This document shows positions 1 through 7,295 of a DNA stretch of 10,785 bases, piece by piece. Position numbers and translations under genes: made by a program. A model generated the notes under the pieces. It searched no databases, had not been told where the DNA came from, and saw only the letters and a program-made list of their open reading frames with translations. This stretch comes from Candidatus Egaibacter danicus (GTDB lineage: Bacteria > Pseudomonadota > Gammaproteobacteria > Burkholderiales > Burkholderiaceae), in assembly GCA_011391115.1 (NCBI GenBank), contig JAABRC010000029.1:1-10785 (forward strand), in the 5' to 3' direction. Each line of letters starts with the position of its first letter. Positions within the stretch are counted from its first letter, which is position 1.

Positions 1-12
1 ATGGAAATCTCC
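1..12 (-). promoter_or_regulatory. Ribosome binding site and probable first bases of the next gene (predicted formate dehydrogenase alpha subunit)
   Basis: On the minus strand, GGAG (12-9) is followed by six bases and then AT at positions 2-1. If the next base outside the window is G, this is an ATG with ideal spacing. Gene order (TorD chaperone, then the small Tat-signal protein) predicts that this gene is the catalytic subunit of a Tat-exported formate dehydrogenase. The identity is inference, since no coding sequence is visible. Confidence 0.45.
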
Positions 13-66
13 AAAGTCGGCGCGATTCAATATGGAATCAGGGAGGAAAGGAGCGACTACTGACAA

Positions 67-270
67 TCAGACCAACGTCGTCTTGTAGTACTTCTTGACA
101 TGAGCACTCAAGGTATAACCACCGCCTTTTTCAGGGGCAGGCCTTGCGACCTCGGCCACCGGGACAGACGCGGGCGCCCTCAACAGATTGACTGAAGCAA
201 CCGCCGCACCCGCAACGGATGCAGTCAGAAAAAATCCGCGACGTGAAGCTTTGGGTGGGTTGTCCTGCAT
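67..270 (-). CDS. Small twin-arginine protein, 'formate dehydrogenase region TAT target' type
   Basis: This 67-residue protein is nearly all signal sequence. A polar start carries the twin-arginine motif SRRGFFLTA (Arg10-Arg11), followed by a short hydrophobic, alanine-rich core (about 14-30), a Pro/Ala/Val stretch and the C-terminal segment YTLSAHVKKYYKTTLV, which is the family's conserved tail. I recognise it as the small protein family found just before the catalytic subunit of exported formate dehydrogenases (TIGR02811 type). Its biochemical role is not established; a Tat-exported or membrane-held accessory to that enzyme is the usual guess. The length fits the family, so this is not a truncated gene. 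A good GGAG site supports the ATG at 270. It follows the TorD gene after 156 bases and precedes a ribosome binding site for a gene starting at the window edge. Confidence 0.88.
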   Translation of the reverse strand: MQDNPPKASRRGFFLTASVAGAAVASVNLLRAPASVPVAEVARPAPEKGGGYTLSAHVKKYYKTTLV

Positions 271-276
271 GGATGT

Positions 277-280
277 CTCC
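277..280 (-). promoter_or_regulatory. Ribosome binding site of the Tat-signal protein gene
   Basis: GGAG on the minus strand lies 6 bases before the ATG at 270, which fixes the start of the 67-residue gene. A run of six C residues lies directly upstream of it. Confidence 0.7.
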
Positions 281-310
281 GGGGGGTAGTTGATATGAAT
301 ATCTCTTCAT

Positions 311-339
311 AGTGTAGGCAGTTCACCATGGCATCGCAA
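311..339 (-). promoter_or_regulatory. Possible internal promoter upstream of the Tat-signal protein gene
   Basis: In the 156-base gap before the Tat-signal gene, TTGCGA (339-334; 4 of 6) and TACACT (316-311; 4 of 6) are 17 bases apart on the minus strand. They would place a start near 304 and a leader of roughly 34 bases. Matches this weak arise by chance, but this is the widest gap in the accessory gene block and the place where the exported enzyme operon would start. I see no terminator in the gap. Confidence 0.3.
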
Positions 340-426
340 TCGGGGGGATCAAAAATTCGGCATGCGTAAGGGTAAACCTGAGGACACCTAACAAAGCCTT
401 GCAAGCTGTCCAGCCAAACCATGCCC

Positions 427-1059
427 TCAAATGCTTCCGTCCAGCATGTCAAAGCCCTGAGCTTCAATGCTCACGAAAGCCCGGGTCAATGCCGCCAAAG
501 CCGCGTAAAAACGGGCTTGCGGGTTCTTCTCGATCGCATCGCACAGGCTTGCAACCCAGGGCTGGATGTGCACAGAGAAAAACTCCCGCTGGTGCGTCAG
601 GTTGGCGACAGCCACATCGTCACCCGCAATCAGGTAGCGCATGACCTCACACAGGTAGGCAAAGTGGTCTTCTGTCTCCGACATGCTGTCATCCCGCGAC
701 AGGCCAAGCTGTGCCAAATCAGTGCGCAGGCGAGCCAATGGTTTTTCGTTCAGGAAGCCACTCAGGTAGTGGGAACCGAAAAGGTAGACCTCGGGCTTGC
801 CCACACCACCAAACAGTGCGTCGTATTCGCTTTGTATGGCCGCATCCGGCATCTCGCGGGCAACGCCCACCAGTGCGCGCCAGGGCTCCTCCAGGAAAGC
901 TCCGGTTACCGGTGAATCGGTAGCGGCCACGCGCAATTGTGCTATTAAATCAATAGCTGGATGCGCATAATACATAAGGGCCAGCAGCCCATAAAGCTCC
1001 GAACGGGCGGTTTCTTCGTCGAGTGCACTGCTTTGCAGATTGGCGGGCGTTGACATCAT
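427..1059 (-). CDS. TorD/DmsD-type molybdoenzyme chaperone
   Basis: This all-helical cytoplasmic chaperone of the TorD/DmsD/NarJ superfamily, 210 residues from the ATG at 1059, matches the usual family length. Family segments: EYDALFGG (about 78-85), PEVYLFGSHYLSGFLNEKPL (about 89-108), EDHFAYLCEVMRYLI (about 130-144) and REFFSVHIQPW (about 158-168). Such chaperones bind the twin-arginine signal or the apo form of a molybdoenzyme until its cofactor is inserted. The likely client is the exported formate dehydrogenase predicted just past the window edge. A TTG at 1065 would add two residues and overlap the ferredoxin stop; ATG at 1059, or the next one at 1056, is more likely. Residues about 34-40 (PAIDLIA) are encoded by a hairpin repeat that uses TTA and ATA codons, uncommon for this GC-rich locus. 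Confidence 0.9.
   Translation of the reverse strand: MMSTPANLQSSALDEETARSELYGLLALMYYAHPAIDLIAQLRVAATDSPVTGAFLEEPWRALVGVAREMPDAAIQSEYDALFGGVGKPEVYLFGSHYLSGFLNEKPLARLRTDLAQLGLSRDDSMSETEDHFAYLCEVMRYLIAGDDVAVANLTHQREFFSVHIQPWVASLCDAIEKNPQARFYAALAALTRAFVSIEAQGFDMLDGSI
941..980 (+). repeat. Hairpin repeat copy 1, inside the TorD-like gene
   Basis: A perfect 6-base inverted repeat with a 5-base loop, GCTATT-AAATC-AATAGC (941-957), is followed by TG, a TGCGCA block (962-967) and AAGGG (976-980). It aligns without gaps to the copy at 8506-8545, with 26 of 40 bases identical and compensatory stem differences. It is AT-rich compared with the flanking coding sequence. I recall similar GCTA..TAGCTG..TGCGC motifs as scattered repeats in Comamonadaceae genomes, but I cannot confirm that here. 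Confidence 0.6.
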
Positions 1060-1061
1060 GC

Positions 1062-3200
1062 TCAAAGGTCCGTGATTCTGGTTTCATTCTGGGCTGAGTA
1101 GATATCGATCACCCGGCAGTCACCGCACATTTTCAAGCGCTCCAGCGCCTCGCCCTGAAACATGCTGTGCCCGGCCAGCTTGCCCAGCATGCCTTCAATT
1201 GCCTTGAGCGTTCCGAAGGGTTTATTGCAGCGCACACAGACATAGGGCTTCATCTCGTTGATGACCACCGCTTCTTTGCGAAGTGGATTCAAACTCAGTT
1301 GCGGCACCAGCGTCAGTGCATTCTCCGGACAGGTTTTGACGCACAGGCCACACTGCACGCAATTTTTCTCGATGAACTTGAGCTGTGGCGACTGCGGGTT
1401 GTCCTGAAGCGCACTGGCGGGACAGGCGTTGACACAACTCAGGCACAGGGTGCAGGCATCCTTGTTCACCGCCAAAGCCCCCAATGGCGAGCCTGCCGAG
1501 GGCAACACAATGACATCAGGTTGCAGGCGAGCGTGTTCTGCCAGATGGTCCAGGGCCAGCTCCAGGGTAGCCCGTTTGTCTGCCTGCACCGCAAAACTGG
1601 CCGTACGGCTGACGCACTGGGCGGGCTCAGCCTGAAGATCGCTGTCCAGCGCGTCGAGATCACGGGCGTCTCTGGCGTGCAAGACGCGGAAGTGTTCGCC
1701 ACCGTAGCCCAGGCCCGTGAGAATGGCTTGCGCCACGGCCATCTGACTGCGAATCGCGTCATGGTATTGCGGCGCTTCTTCGTCCGTCATGAGCACCCAA
1801 ACCTGGGATGCGCCGTAGGCTACTGCGCTCAGCCAGACCTCCAGCCCGATGGACGATGTATGCCAGAGCGCCACCGGCAGCACACGCGCGGGCACGCCAT
1901 GAATGCCATTCTTGTCGGTTCGATCCAGTTGGGCGGCACGGCCCAGATCACCCAGCAGGCGGGTTCCGCCATCCTGGCTGTGCAGGAGCAGCGCCGCGTC
2001 TTTTCCACCGCTACGCGCGTAGGTGGACAGCATCGTCTTGAATTTGACACCCTGATCACTGGCGCGGGGGTAGCCAAAGCTCAAGGCGCCGGTAGGACAG
2101 ACTGTGCTGCAGGTGCCACAACCCACGCACAGGTTGGGATTGACCTTGATCTGCTGGCGGCTACGGTCACTGCTGATGGCTGAGGCCGAGCAGACGTCAA
2201 TGCAGGCATGGCAGCCCGTCTTTTCATTGCGACTGTGGGCACAGAGTTTTTGCCTGTAGGCAAAGAACCTGGGTTTTTCAAACTCGCCTACCAGCGCCCG
2301 GATTTTGTTCAACGGCTTGATGTCGCGGCCATCCCAGCGCTGATAGCCCTGAGGCAATGCATGCTGGCTGAAGGCGGGCGTGGCACGCAGGTCGAGTACC
2401 AGATCGAAAGTTTGTGCTGACGTCTCGGGCTCGCGGCTGAAATCAATCGCTCCCGCCACCTTGCACACATTGACACAGGCCCGGTGCGATTTGCAAGCAT
2501 TCAGGTCAATTTGATAGTCCAGCCCGATGGCATCTTCAGGACACGCCACCAGACAGGCATTGCACCGCGTGCACAGATCCAGATCAATCGGGTTGTTGCG
2601 CAGCCATTTGAGTTCAAAGGTCCCCAGCCAGCCGACCAGAGACTGGATCTGTCCACCGAGTACGGGATAACGCCGCTCCTGCATCGCGCCTCCATGACCC
2701 ATCGCGTCCCCGGCACCTTGCGTGAAAAGGGTCATGTCAAGATCGTCGCCCAGCAGGTCAGCAGCATGCTCTGCGGCTCCCAGTTCTCCAATGATCAAGA
2801 GCCGCCCTGTACTCTTGTAGGTGACCGTGGAAACTGGCTCAGGTTCCGGCAGATGCGCCGCGGCCAGCAATGCCGCGATTTTTGGGCTGGCGTGAACAGC
2901 ATCCCTGCTCCAGCCACCGGTTTCCCGGATATTGACGAACCGGATTGGCGCGTACCCGCTACTGCCACCCCCGCTGCGCTGACCTGCTCCTGGCGTCTGT
3001 TCGGTCAGTGCTGAAAACAGGCGTTTCTCCTGGGTGCAGGCAACCACCACATCTTCACCTGACTGGATGGCTTTCACGAATGCCCCCGCCTCGCGCCGGC
3101 ACAAGGTGGAGTGAAGTGTCAAACTTTCATTCAGTGCTGCGCCCAGACTCCCGGGGTCCAGCGGCATGGTTTGATTGCAATCGCATATCAGTGTGGTCAT
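1062..3200 (-). CDS. Large multi-cluster 4Fe-4S ferredoxin protein of the formate dehydrogenase cluster
   Basis: This 712-residue cytoplasmic polyferredoxin has no signal peptide or membrane helix. Cys sets, in order: CTRCNACLVAC (C210-C220); a loose set C236/C242/C246; C320 with CHACIDVC (C330-C337); CVGCGTCSTVCP (C358-C368); CTLCLSCVNACP (C583-C593); CVQCGLCVKTCP (C614-C624). After these come two C-terminal CxxC pairs, VCVRC (C655/C658) and MCGDC (C692/C695), which look like a metal knuckle. The N-terminal LICDCNQTMPLD is a family signature and supports the ATG at 3200. Residues about 440-520 carry no Cys clusters except C529 just beyond them, and resemble loosely the MvhD/HdrA electron-transfer fold; that is an impression only. 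Up to six clusters suggest an electron wire or cluster-handling protein for formate dehydrogenase. Its end meets the TorD gene (TGA, then ATG three bases later). Exact role unknown. Confidence 0.9.
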   Translation of the reverse strand: MTTLICDCNQTMPLDPGSLGAALNESLTLHSTLCRREAGAFVKAIQSGEDVVVACTQEKRLFSALTEQTPGAGQRSGGGSSGYAPIRFVNIRETGGWSRDAVHASPKIAALLAAAHLPEPEPVSTVTYKSTGRLLIIGELGAAEHAADLLGDDLDMTLFTQGAGDAMGHGGAMQERRYPVLGGQIQSLVGWLGTFELKWLRNNPIDLDLCTRCNACLVACPEDAIGLDYQIDLNACKSHRACVNVCKVAGAIDFSREPETSAQTFDLVLDLRATPAFSQHALPQGYQRWDGRDIKPLNKIRALVGEFEKPRFFAYRQKLCAHSRNEKTGCHACIDVCSASAISSDRSRQQIKVNPNLCVGCGTCSTVCPTGALSFGYPRASDQGVKFKTMLSTYARSGGKDAALLLHSQDGGTRLLGDLGRAAQLDRTDKNGIHGVPARVLPVALWHTSSIGLEVWLSAVAYGASQVWVLMTDEEAPQYHDAIRSQMAVAQAILTGLGYGGEHFRVLHARDARDLDALDSDLQAEPAQCVSRTASFAVQADKRATLELALDHLAEHARLQPDVIVLPSAGSPLGALAVNKDACTLCLSCVNACPASALQDNPQSPQLKFIEKNCVQCGLCVKTCPENALTLVPQLSLNPLRKEAVVINEMKPYVCVRCNKPFGTLKAIEGMLGKLAGHSMFQGEALERLKMCGDCRVIDIYSAQNETRITDL

Positions 3201-3822
3201 GGTTTGGGCCCGCCTCTTCGGGCTTGTTCTCTATTGCTTGGTCACGCTCTGGTAACAGTGGCTGTGCTAATAACTGCTGGGACTGTGCCACGGAATCGCC
3301 GGGCACGGTATTGGCATCATCCCGAAGCTCACCAGAAGGTGGCGCCTCGGGTCTGGCCTGACCTGGCTCCACTTCATCATCGTCCTCGAACAGTTTGAGA
3401 AACTTCGCACTGACCATTTGGCGCAACATGGATTCTGGCAGTGGATCAGGCCTGGAGTAGTCGTCGATGTAGGTGTCAAGCCGGTCCATCACGTTGTAGT
3501 GAGGATCAGTAAACAGCTTCTTCATGGCCGCGTTACGGACTTCGGGGGCCACATCGCGCGCCACAAACGGGGCGAAATTCGATTGCGATGTGAGACTCTT
3601 CACATCATCCAGCGACAGCGTCGGTGGCTGCTCCGGGGGTTGCGTTGGTGGCTGATGAACGACCTTTTCAGCTTGCGGCAGCCCCACCAGAGGCTGCTGT
3701 TCAAGGGGCGTGTTTGTGACTGACAGCGTCTCGGCAACGGGTACTTCGGGTTCGTCAGGCACCTTGCCTTCGCGGACCATCTGCTTGCGCTGCGACCAGC
3801 GATTCAAGAAACCGTCAGCCAC
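3127..3822 (-). CDS. DUF3306 family protein of formate dehydrogenase clusters
   Basis: This 231-residue, proline-rich and acidic protein starts at a GTG that overlaps the end of the DUF3305 gene. The N-terminus MADGFLNRWSQRK fits the short basic family motif (F-L-x-R-W-S-x-R-K). After a low-complexity Pro/Gln linker (about 30-68) comes the conserved block at about 69-147: LSLDDVKSLTSQSNF, then RNAAMKKLFTDPHYNVMDRL and DTYIDDYSRPDPLPESM. The last 80 or so residues are variable and probably disordered. No cofactor motif or membrane segment is seen, and the function is unknown. Its last 24 codons overlap the ferredoxin gene by 74 bases in another frame. The overlapping tail lies outside the conserved block, so it may be an incidental extension. 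A role with the neighbouring ferredoxin and chaperone genes in enzyme assembly is inferred from context. Confidence 0.82.
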   Translation of the reverse strand: MADGFLNRWSQRKQMVREGKVPDEPEVPVAETLSVTNTPLEQQPLVGLPQAEKVVHQPPTQPPEQPPTLSLDDVKSLTSQSNFAPFVARDVAPEVRNAAMKKLFTDPHYNVMDRLDTYIDDYSRPDPLPESMLRQMVSAKFLKLFEDDDEVEPGQARPEAPPSGELRDDANTVPGDSVAQSQQLLAQPLLPERDQAIENKPEEAGPNHDHTDMRLQSNHAAGPRESGRSTE

Positions 3823-4372
3823 TGACGCCGCCCTGCTTTTTGTCGGTACTGATTGAGGCCGGGTTGCCGAAGCGGTCTGTCAAGGACCGGAAACTCTCGG
3901 GTCGCTTGCGGCGACGGGGCTCCATCACGTGATGTTCATCCACAAAGGCACGCAGCCATTCGACCACCTGCGGGGCCGCCGGAACCTGCTCCACGGTTTC
4001 TTGCGCATCGAGCCAGCGCCCCGCATCAGAGTAGCTGAGGCTGACCATCTCGGGTCGGGCAATGGGCTCTTCAGCTACGCCTGCTTCCTCCTCGATGCGC
4101 CACAGCACAAACCAGCCAGGCACTTCGGTTGAGGCGTTCAGGTAGTAGCCTTCAGCGTCATCCTTGAACAATTCAACCGCAAAGCCAGGATGCAGCCAAC
4201 GTTCTTCGGTATCGGTTTTGAGCAGCAAAAAGGGCTCTGCGCCAAAGCCATCCTCATGCTCAACCACGGTTTCCAGCACCCACCGCCAGGTCTGCCAGCG
4301 ACTCATAGGCCCCTCGATGCGCTCACGGCGCATGACTACGGCCACTCGGAGAGATGATCGGGGGACAGACAT
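3815..4372 (-). CDS. DUF3305 family protein of formate dehydrogenase clusters
   Basis: This 185-residue soluble-looking protein has no signal peptide or membrane segment. It matches the DUF3305 pattern from memory: an N-terminal beta stretch (LRVAVVMRRERIEGPMSRWQ), then tryptophan-rich segments (TWRWVLETVV, EERWLHPG, VPGWFVLWRIE) and a late DAGRWLDAQETVE segment before a basic, charged C-terminus. The function of the family is not established. It recurs next to DUF3306, ferredoxin and TorD-type genes near formate dehydrogenases, so an assembly or electron-transfer accessory role is inferred. I chose the ATG at 4372 with a weak GGA before it. An in-frame TTG at 4408 would add 12 residues unlike the family. 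It begins 52 bases after fdsA ends, and its end overlaps the GTG start of the DUF3306 gene by 8 bases. Confidence 0.82.
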   Translation of the reverse strand: MSVPRSSLRVAVVMRRERIEGPMSRWQTWRWVLETVVEHEDGFGAEPFLLLKTDTEERWLHPGFAVELFKDDAEGYYLNASTEVPGWFVLWRIEEEAGVAEEPIARPEMVSLSYSDAGRWLDAQETVEQVPAAPQVVEWLRAFVDEHHVMEPRRRKRPESFRSLTDRFGNPASISTDKKQGGVSG

Positions 4373-4424
4373 GACAGTCCGGAATGTAACGGATTGGCAA
4401 GCCCACAAACCGCGACGGGTAATT

Positions 4425-7295
4425 TCAGGCGGGCAGGCTGGCTCCGTAGCCCATCACAGGGGAGGCAACACCACCGCGGCGAATGGCAACCGCACAGTAT
4501 TTGAACTCCGGAATTTTCCCGAATGGATCCAGTGCAGCGTTGGTCATCAGGTTGGCCGCCGCCTCGTAATAGGCGAAGGGAACAAAGACCGCCCCTCTGG
4601 GTGTACCGTCATCACGGCGGACGTGAATCGCAACTTCGCCCCGACGGGACTGAACAGTGATCACATCACCCGCCTGCAGACCCAGCACCTGCAGATCCGC
4701 TCCGCACATGGAAGCCGTCGCCATGGGTTCAAGGGCATCCAGCACCGTGGCACGACGCGTCATGCTGCCGGTGTGCCAGTGCTCAAGCTGCCGGCCGGTG
4801 ATCAGCACAAACGGGAAATCGGCATCGGGCCGCTCATTCGCCGGAATGATGTCAGCAGGCACCAGGTGCACACGCCCATCATCGGTCGCAAACCTGTCAA
4901 TAAACACCGTGGGTGCACCCGGGTCATCAGCACTGAGGCACGGATAGGTCACACTCGATTCACGCTGCAGCCGTTCCCAGGTGATGCCCGAAATGGCGGC
5001 GTGCATGGCCTGGCGCATTTCCTCGTAGACGGCGGCCACGCCGGCATGCTCACCGGCGTAGTTCCAGTTCAGGCCCATGCGCTTGGCGATCTCCTGGATG
5101 ATCCACAAGTCAGGTTTGGCCTGTCCTGGGGGGTCGATCGCCTGCTTGCCCAGTTGCACCATGCGGTCCGTGTTGCTGACCGTGCCAGTCTTCTCCGGCC
5201 AGGCGGTGGCGGGCAGCACCACGTCGGCCAGCCAGGCGGTCTCGGTCATGAAGATGTCCTGCACCACCAGATGCTCCAGCGACGCCAGGGCGTGGCGGGC
5301 GTGATTCAGGTCGGGATCACTCATCGCCGGGTTTTCACCCTGAATGTACATGCCGCGGATCTTGTGCGGGTCGCTGTCAGGTGCCAGTGCCTTGTGCATG
5401 ATTTCCACCACGGTGTAGCCGGGCTGGTCATCCAGCTTCATGCCCCAGAAGTTCTCGAACCAGTCATGCGCAGCCTTGTTGGTCACACGCTGGTAGTTGG
5501 GATACATCATCGGAATCAGGCCAGCGTCGCTGGCGCCCTGCACATTGTTCTGGCCGCGCAGCGGATGCAGGCCGGAGCCCGGTTTTCCAATCTGGCCGGT
5601 AACGGTGACGAGTGCGATGAGACAACGGGCGTTGTCGGTGCCATGGACGTGCTGGCTGACACCCATGCCCCACAAAATCATCGCGCCCTTGGCCTTGGCA
5701 AATTCGCGTGCGACTTCACGCAAGGTCTGGGCCGGGATACCGCAGATTGGCTCCATCGCTTCAGGGCTGTAGGCCTTGACGTTCTCTTTCAGCGCTTCAA
5801 AATTGCGTGCACGTGTCCGGATGAATTCTTCATCGGTCAGGCCTTCTTCAATAACGGTGTGAATCAGCGCATTGAGCATGGCCACATCGGTATCCGCCTT
5901 GAACTGCAGTGAGCGCCAGGCATGTCTGCTGATGTCGGTGCCACGCGGGTCAGCCAATACGATCTTGGCTCCCTTTTTTACCGCATTCTTCATCCAGGTG
6001 GCGGCAACCGGGTGGTTCGAAGTCGGGTTGGAGCCAATGACAAAAATCAGATCAGAATGTTCAACGTCATTGACCTGATTGCTCACCGCACCAGAACCCA
6101 CCCCCTCGAGCAGCGCAGCCACGCTGGAGGCATGGCACAGCCGGGTGCAGTGGTCCACATTGTTCGAGCCAAAGCCAGTGCGCACCAGCTTCTGGAACAA
6201 ATAGGCTTCTTCGTTGCTGCCTTTGGCCGAACCAAAACCGGCCAGGGATTTCTTGCCGCGGGTATCACGCAGGTTCTTGAGGCTGCCGGCACTGAGTGCC
6301 AGCGCTTCGTCCCATGTGGCTTCACGAAACACGGCCGACCAGTCGGCCGTGTCGCGGTTCAAATGTTGCAGGGCTTCGGGGTCTTTGGCAACACCCGCCT
6401 TGCGAATCAGCGGCACCGTCAGGCGCTGTGGACTGTGCGCATAGTCAAAGCCAAATCGGCCTTTGACACACAGGCGGTTGTGGTTGGCCGGGCCATCACG
6501 CCCGTCCACACTGATGATTTTATTGTCCTTGACGTTGTAGGTCACCAGGCAGCCGACACCGCAGAACGGGCATACGGAATCCACCTTTTTGTCCACCACC
6601 TGAGAGCCCACCTGCGTCTTGGGCATCAGTGCGCCCGTGGGACAGGCCTGCACACATTCACCACATGCCACGCAGGTACTGTCACCCATGGGGTCATTCA
6701 GGTCAAAGACGATCTCGCTGTGCGAGCCACGCATGGCGTAACCAATCACGTCGTTCACCTGTTCCTCACGGCAGGCGCGGACGCACCGGTTGCACTGGAT
6801 GCAGGCATCCAGATTGACGGCCATAGCCGGGTGCGAGACATCCGTCTTGGGTTGCTCCCGGCGCAGGGCTTTCAATTCGGGGCGCACCGTCACATCCATG
6901 CGCGCGGCCCATTCACTGAGCTCGCCGTGCTGCTGCGACTCGTCGGTTTCACTCCATTTGTAGCCGGTATCCGGCATGTCGGAGAGCAGCATTTCCAGCA
7001 CCATCTTCTGGCTTTTCACTGCACGCTCGCTGTTGGCCTGCACCTCCATTCCAGCCGTCGCGCTGCGACAGCAACTGGGCGCCAATGTGCGCTCGCCCTT
7101 GATTTCCACCACGCAGGCACGGCAATTGCCATCCGCCCGGTAGCCATCCTTGTAGCAGAGGTGCGGAATGTCGATCCCGTGGCGTTTGGCCGCCTTGAGG
7201 ATGGTTTCGCCCTCGAAAGCATGGATGGTTTGCTGATCGAGCTTGAACTCTACCGTTTGCGGCGTGACTTCGGCCAGTTTGGCAGGTGCGTTCAT
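4425..7295 (-). CDS. fdsA: NAD-dependent formate dehydrogenase catalytic (alpha) subunit, Mo/bis-MGD, FdsA-like
   Basis: This 956-residue cytoplasmic catalytic subunit oxidises formate to CO2 at a molybdenum bis-MGD centre. Its length fits FdsA proteins. From the N-terminus: a [2Fe-2S] ferredoxin domain with C47, C58, C61 and C75; two adjacent [4Fe-4S] sets, C165/C168/C171/C175 and C208/C211/C214/C218; then the MopB [4Fe-4S] set CPFCGVGC with the later Cys of RLCVKG (C242, C245, C249, C276). In DHCTRLCH the second Cys (C387) is the expected Mo ligand, followed by His388. This is a cysteine enzyme, not a selenocysteine one. HPLRGQNNVQGA (about 577-588) is the conserved active-site segment. The C-terminal molydopterin-binding domain starts near LVLITGR-like FVLITGRQLEHWHTGSMTRR. 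The start has a good AGGAG ribosome binding site. No fdsC (FdhD-type) or fdsD gene follows, so cofactor sulfuration must be supplied from elsewhere. Confidence 0.97.
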   Translation of the reverse strand: MNAPAKLAEVTPQTVEFKLDQQTIHAFEGETILKAAKRHGIDIPHLCYKDGYRADGNCRACVVEIKGERTLAPSCCRSATAGMEVQANSERAVKSQKMVLEMLLSDMPDTGYKWSETDESQQHGELSEWAARMDVTVRPELKALRREQPKTDVSHPAMAVNLDACIQCNRCVRACREEQVNDVIGYAMRGSHSEIVFDLNDPMGDSTCVACGECVQACPTGALMPKTQVGSQVVDKKVDSVCPFCGVGCLVTYNVKDNKIISVDGRDGPANHNRLCVKGRFGFDYAHSPQRLTVPLIRKAGVAKDPEALQHLNRDTADWSAVFREATWDEALALSAGSLKNLRDTRGKKSLAGFGSAKGSNEEAYLFQKLVRTGFGSNNVDHCTRLCHASSVAALLEGVGSGAVSNQVNDVEHSDLIFVIGSNPTSNHPVAATWMKNAVKKGAKIVLADPRGTDISRHAWRSLQFKADTDVAMLNALIHTVIEEGLTDEEFIRTRARNFEALKENVKAYSPEAMEPICGIPAQTLREVAREFAKAKGAMILWGMGVSQHVHGTDNARCLIALVTVTGQIGKPGSGLHPLRGQNNVQGASDAGLIPMMYPNYQRVTNKAAHDWFENFWGMKLDDQPGYTVVEIMHKALAPDSDPHKIRGMYIQGENPAMSDPDLNHARHALASLEHLVVQDIFMTETAWLADVVLPATAWPEKTGTVSNTDRMVQLGKQAIDPPGQAKPDLWIIQEIAKRMGLNWNYAGEHAGVAAVYEEMRQAMHAAISGITWERLQRESSVTYPCLSADDPGAPTVFIDRFATDDGRVHLVPADIIPANERPDADFPFVLITGRQLEHWHTGSMTRRATVLDALEPMATASMCGADLQVLGLQAGDVITVQSRRGEVAIHVRRDDGTPRGAVFVPFAYYEAAANLMTNAALDPFGKIPEFKYCAVAIRRGGVASPVMGYGASLPA

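Noticed and set aside
1..63. Short plus-strand frame ATG to TGA with a GGAGGAAAGGAG-like purine run
   Set aside because: Only 20 codons. The purine run is not followed by a suitable start codon, and the minus-strand context (stop of the Tat-signal gene, then a well-spaced ribosome binding site) explains the stretch better.
281..286. C6 runs (also near 342) as possible phase-variable tracts beside a ribosome binding site
   Set aside because: Six bases is too short to predict slippage, and other explanations such as base composition are sufficient.
398..405. CTTGCAAG palindrome after the TorD gene
   Set aside because: Eight bases without a loop or T-run; expected by chance and not a terminator.
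4164..5912. Long plus-strand open frame (582 codons) opposite the DUF3305 gene and fdsA
   Set aside because: It is antisense to genes with clear domains. Its product is rich in His, Gly, Arg and Gln with no recognisable motif, as expected from the complement of GC-rich codons.
6083..6325. Small minus-strand frames inside fdsA and fdsB in other phases
   Set aside because: They lack start signals and family motifs and lie wholly within strongly supported genes.
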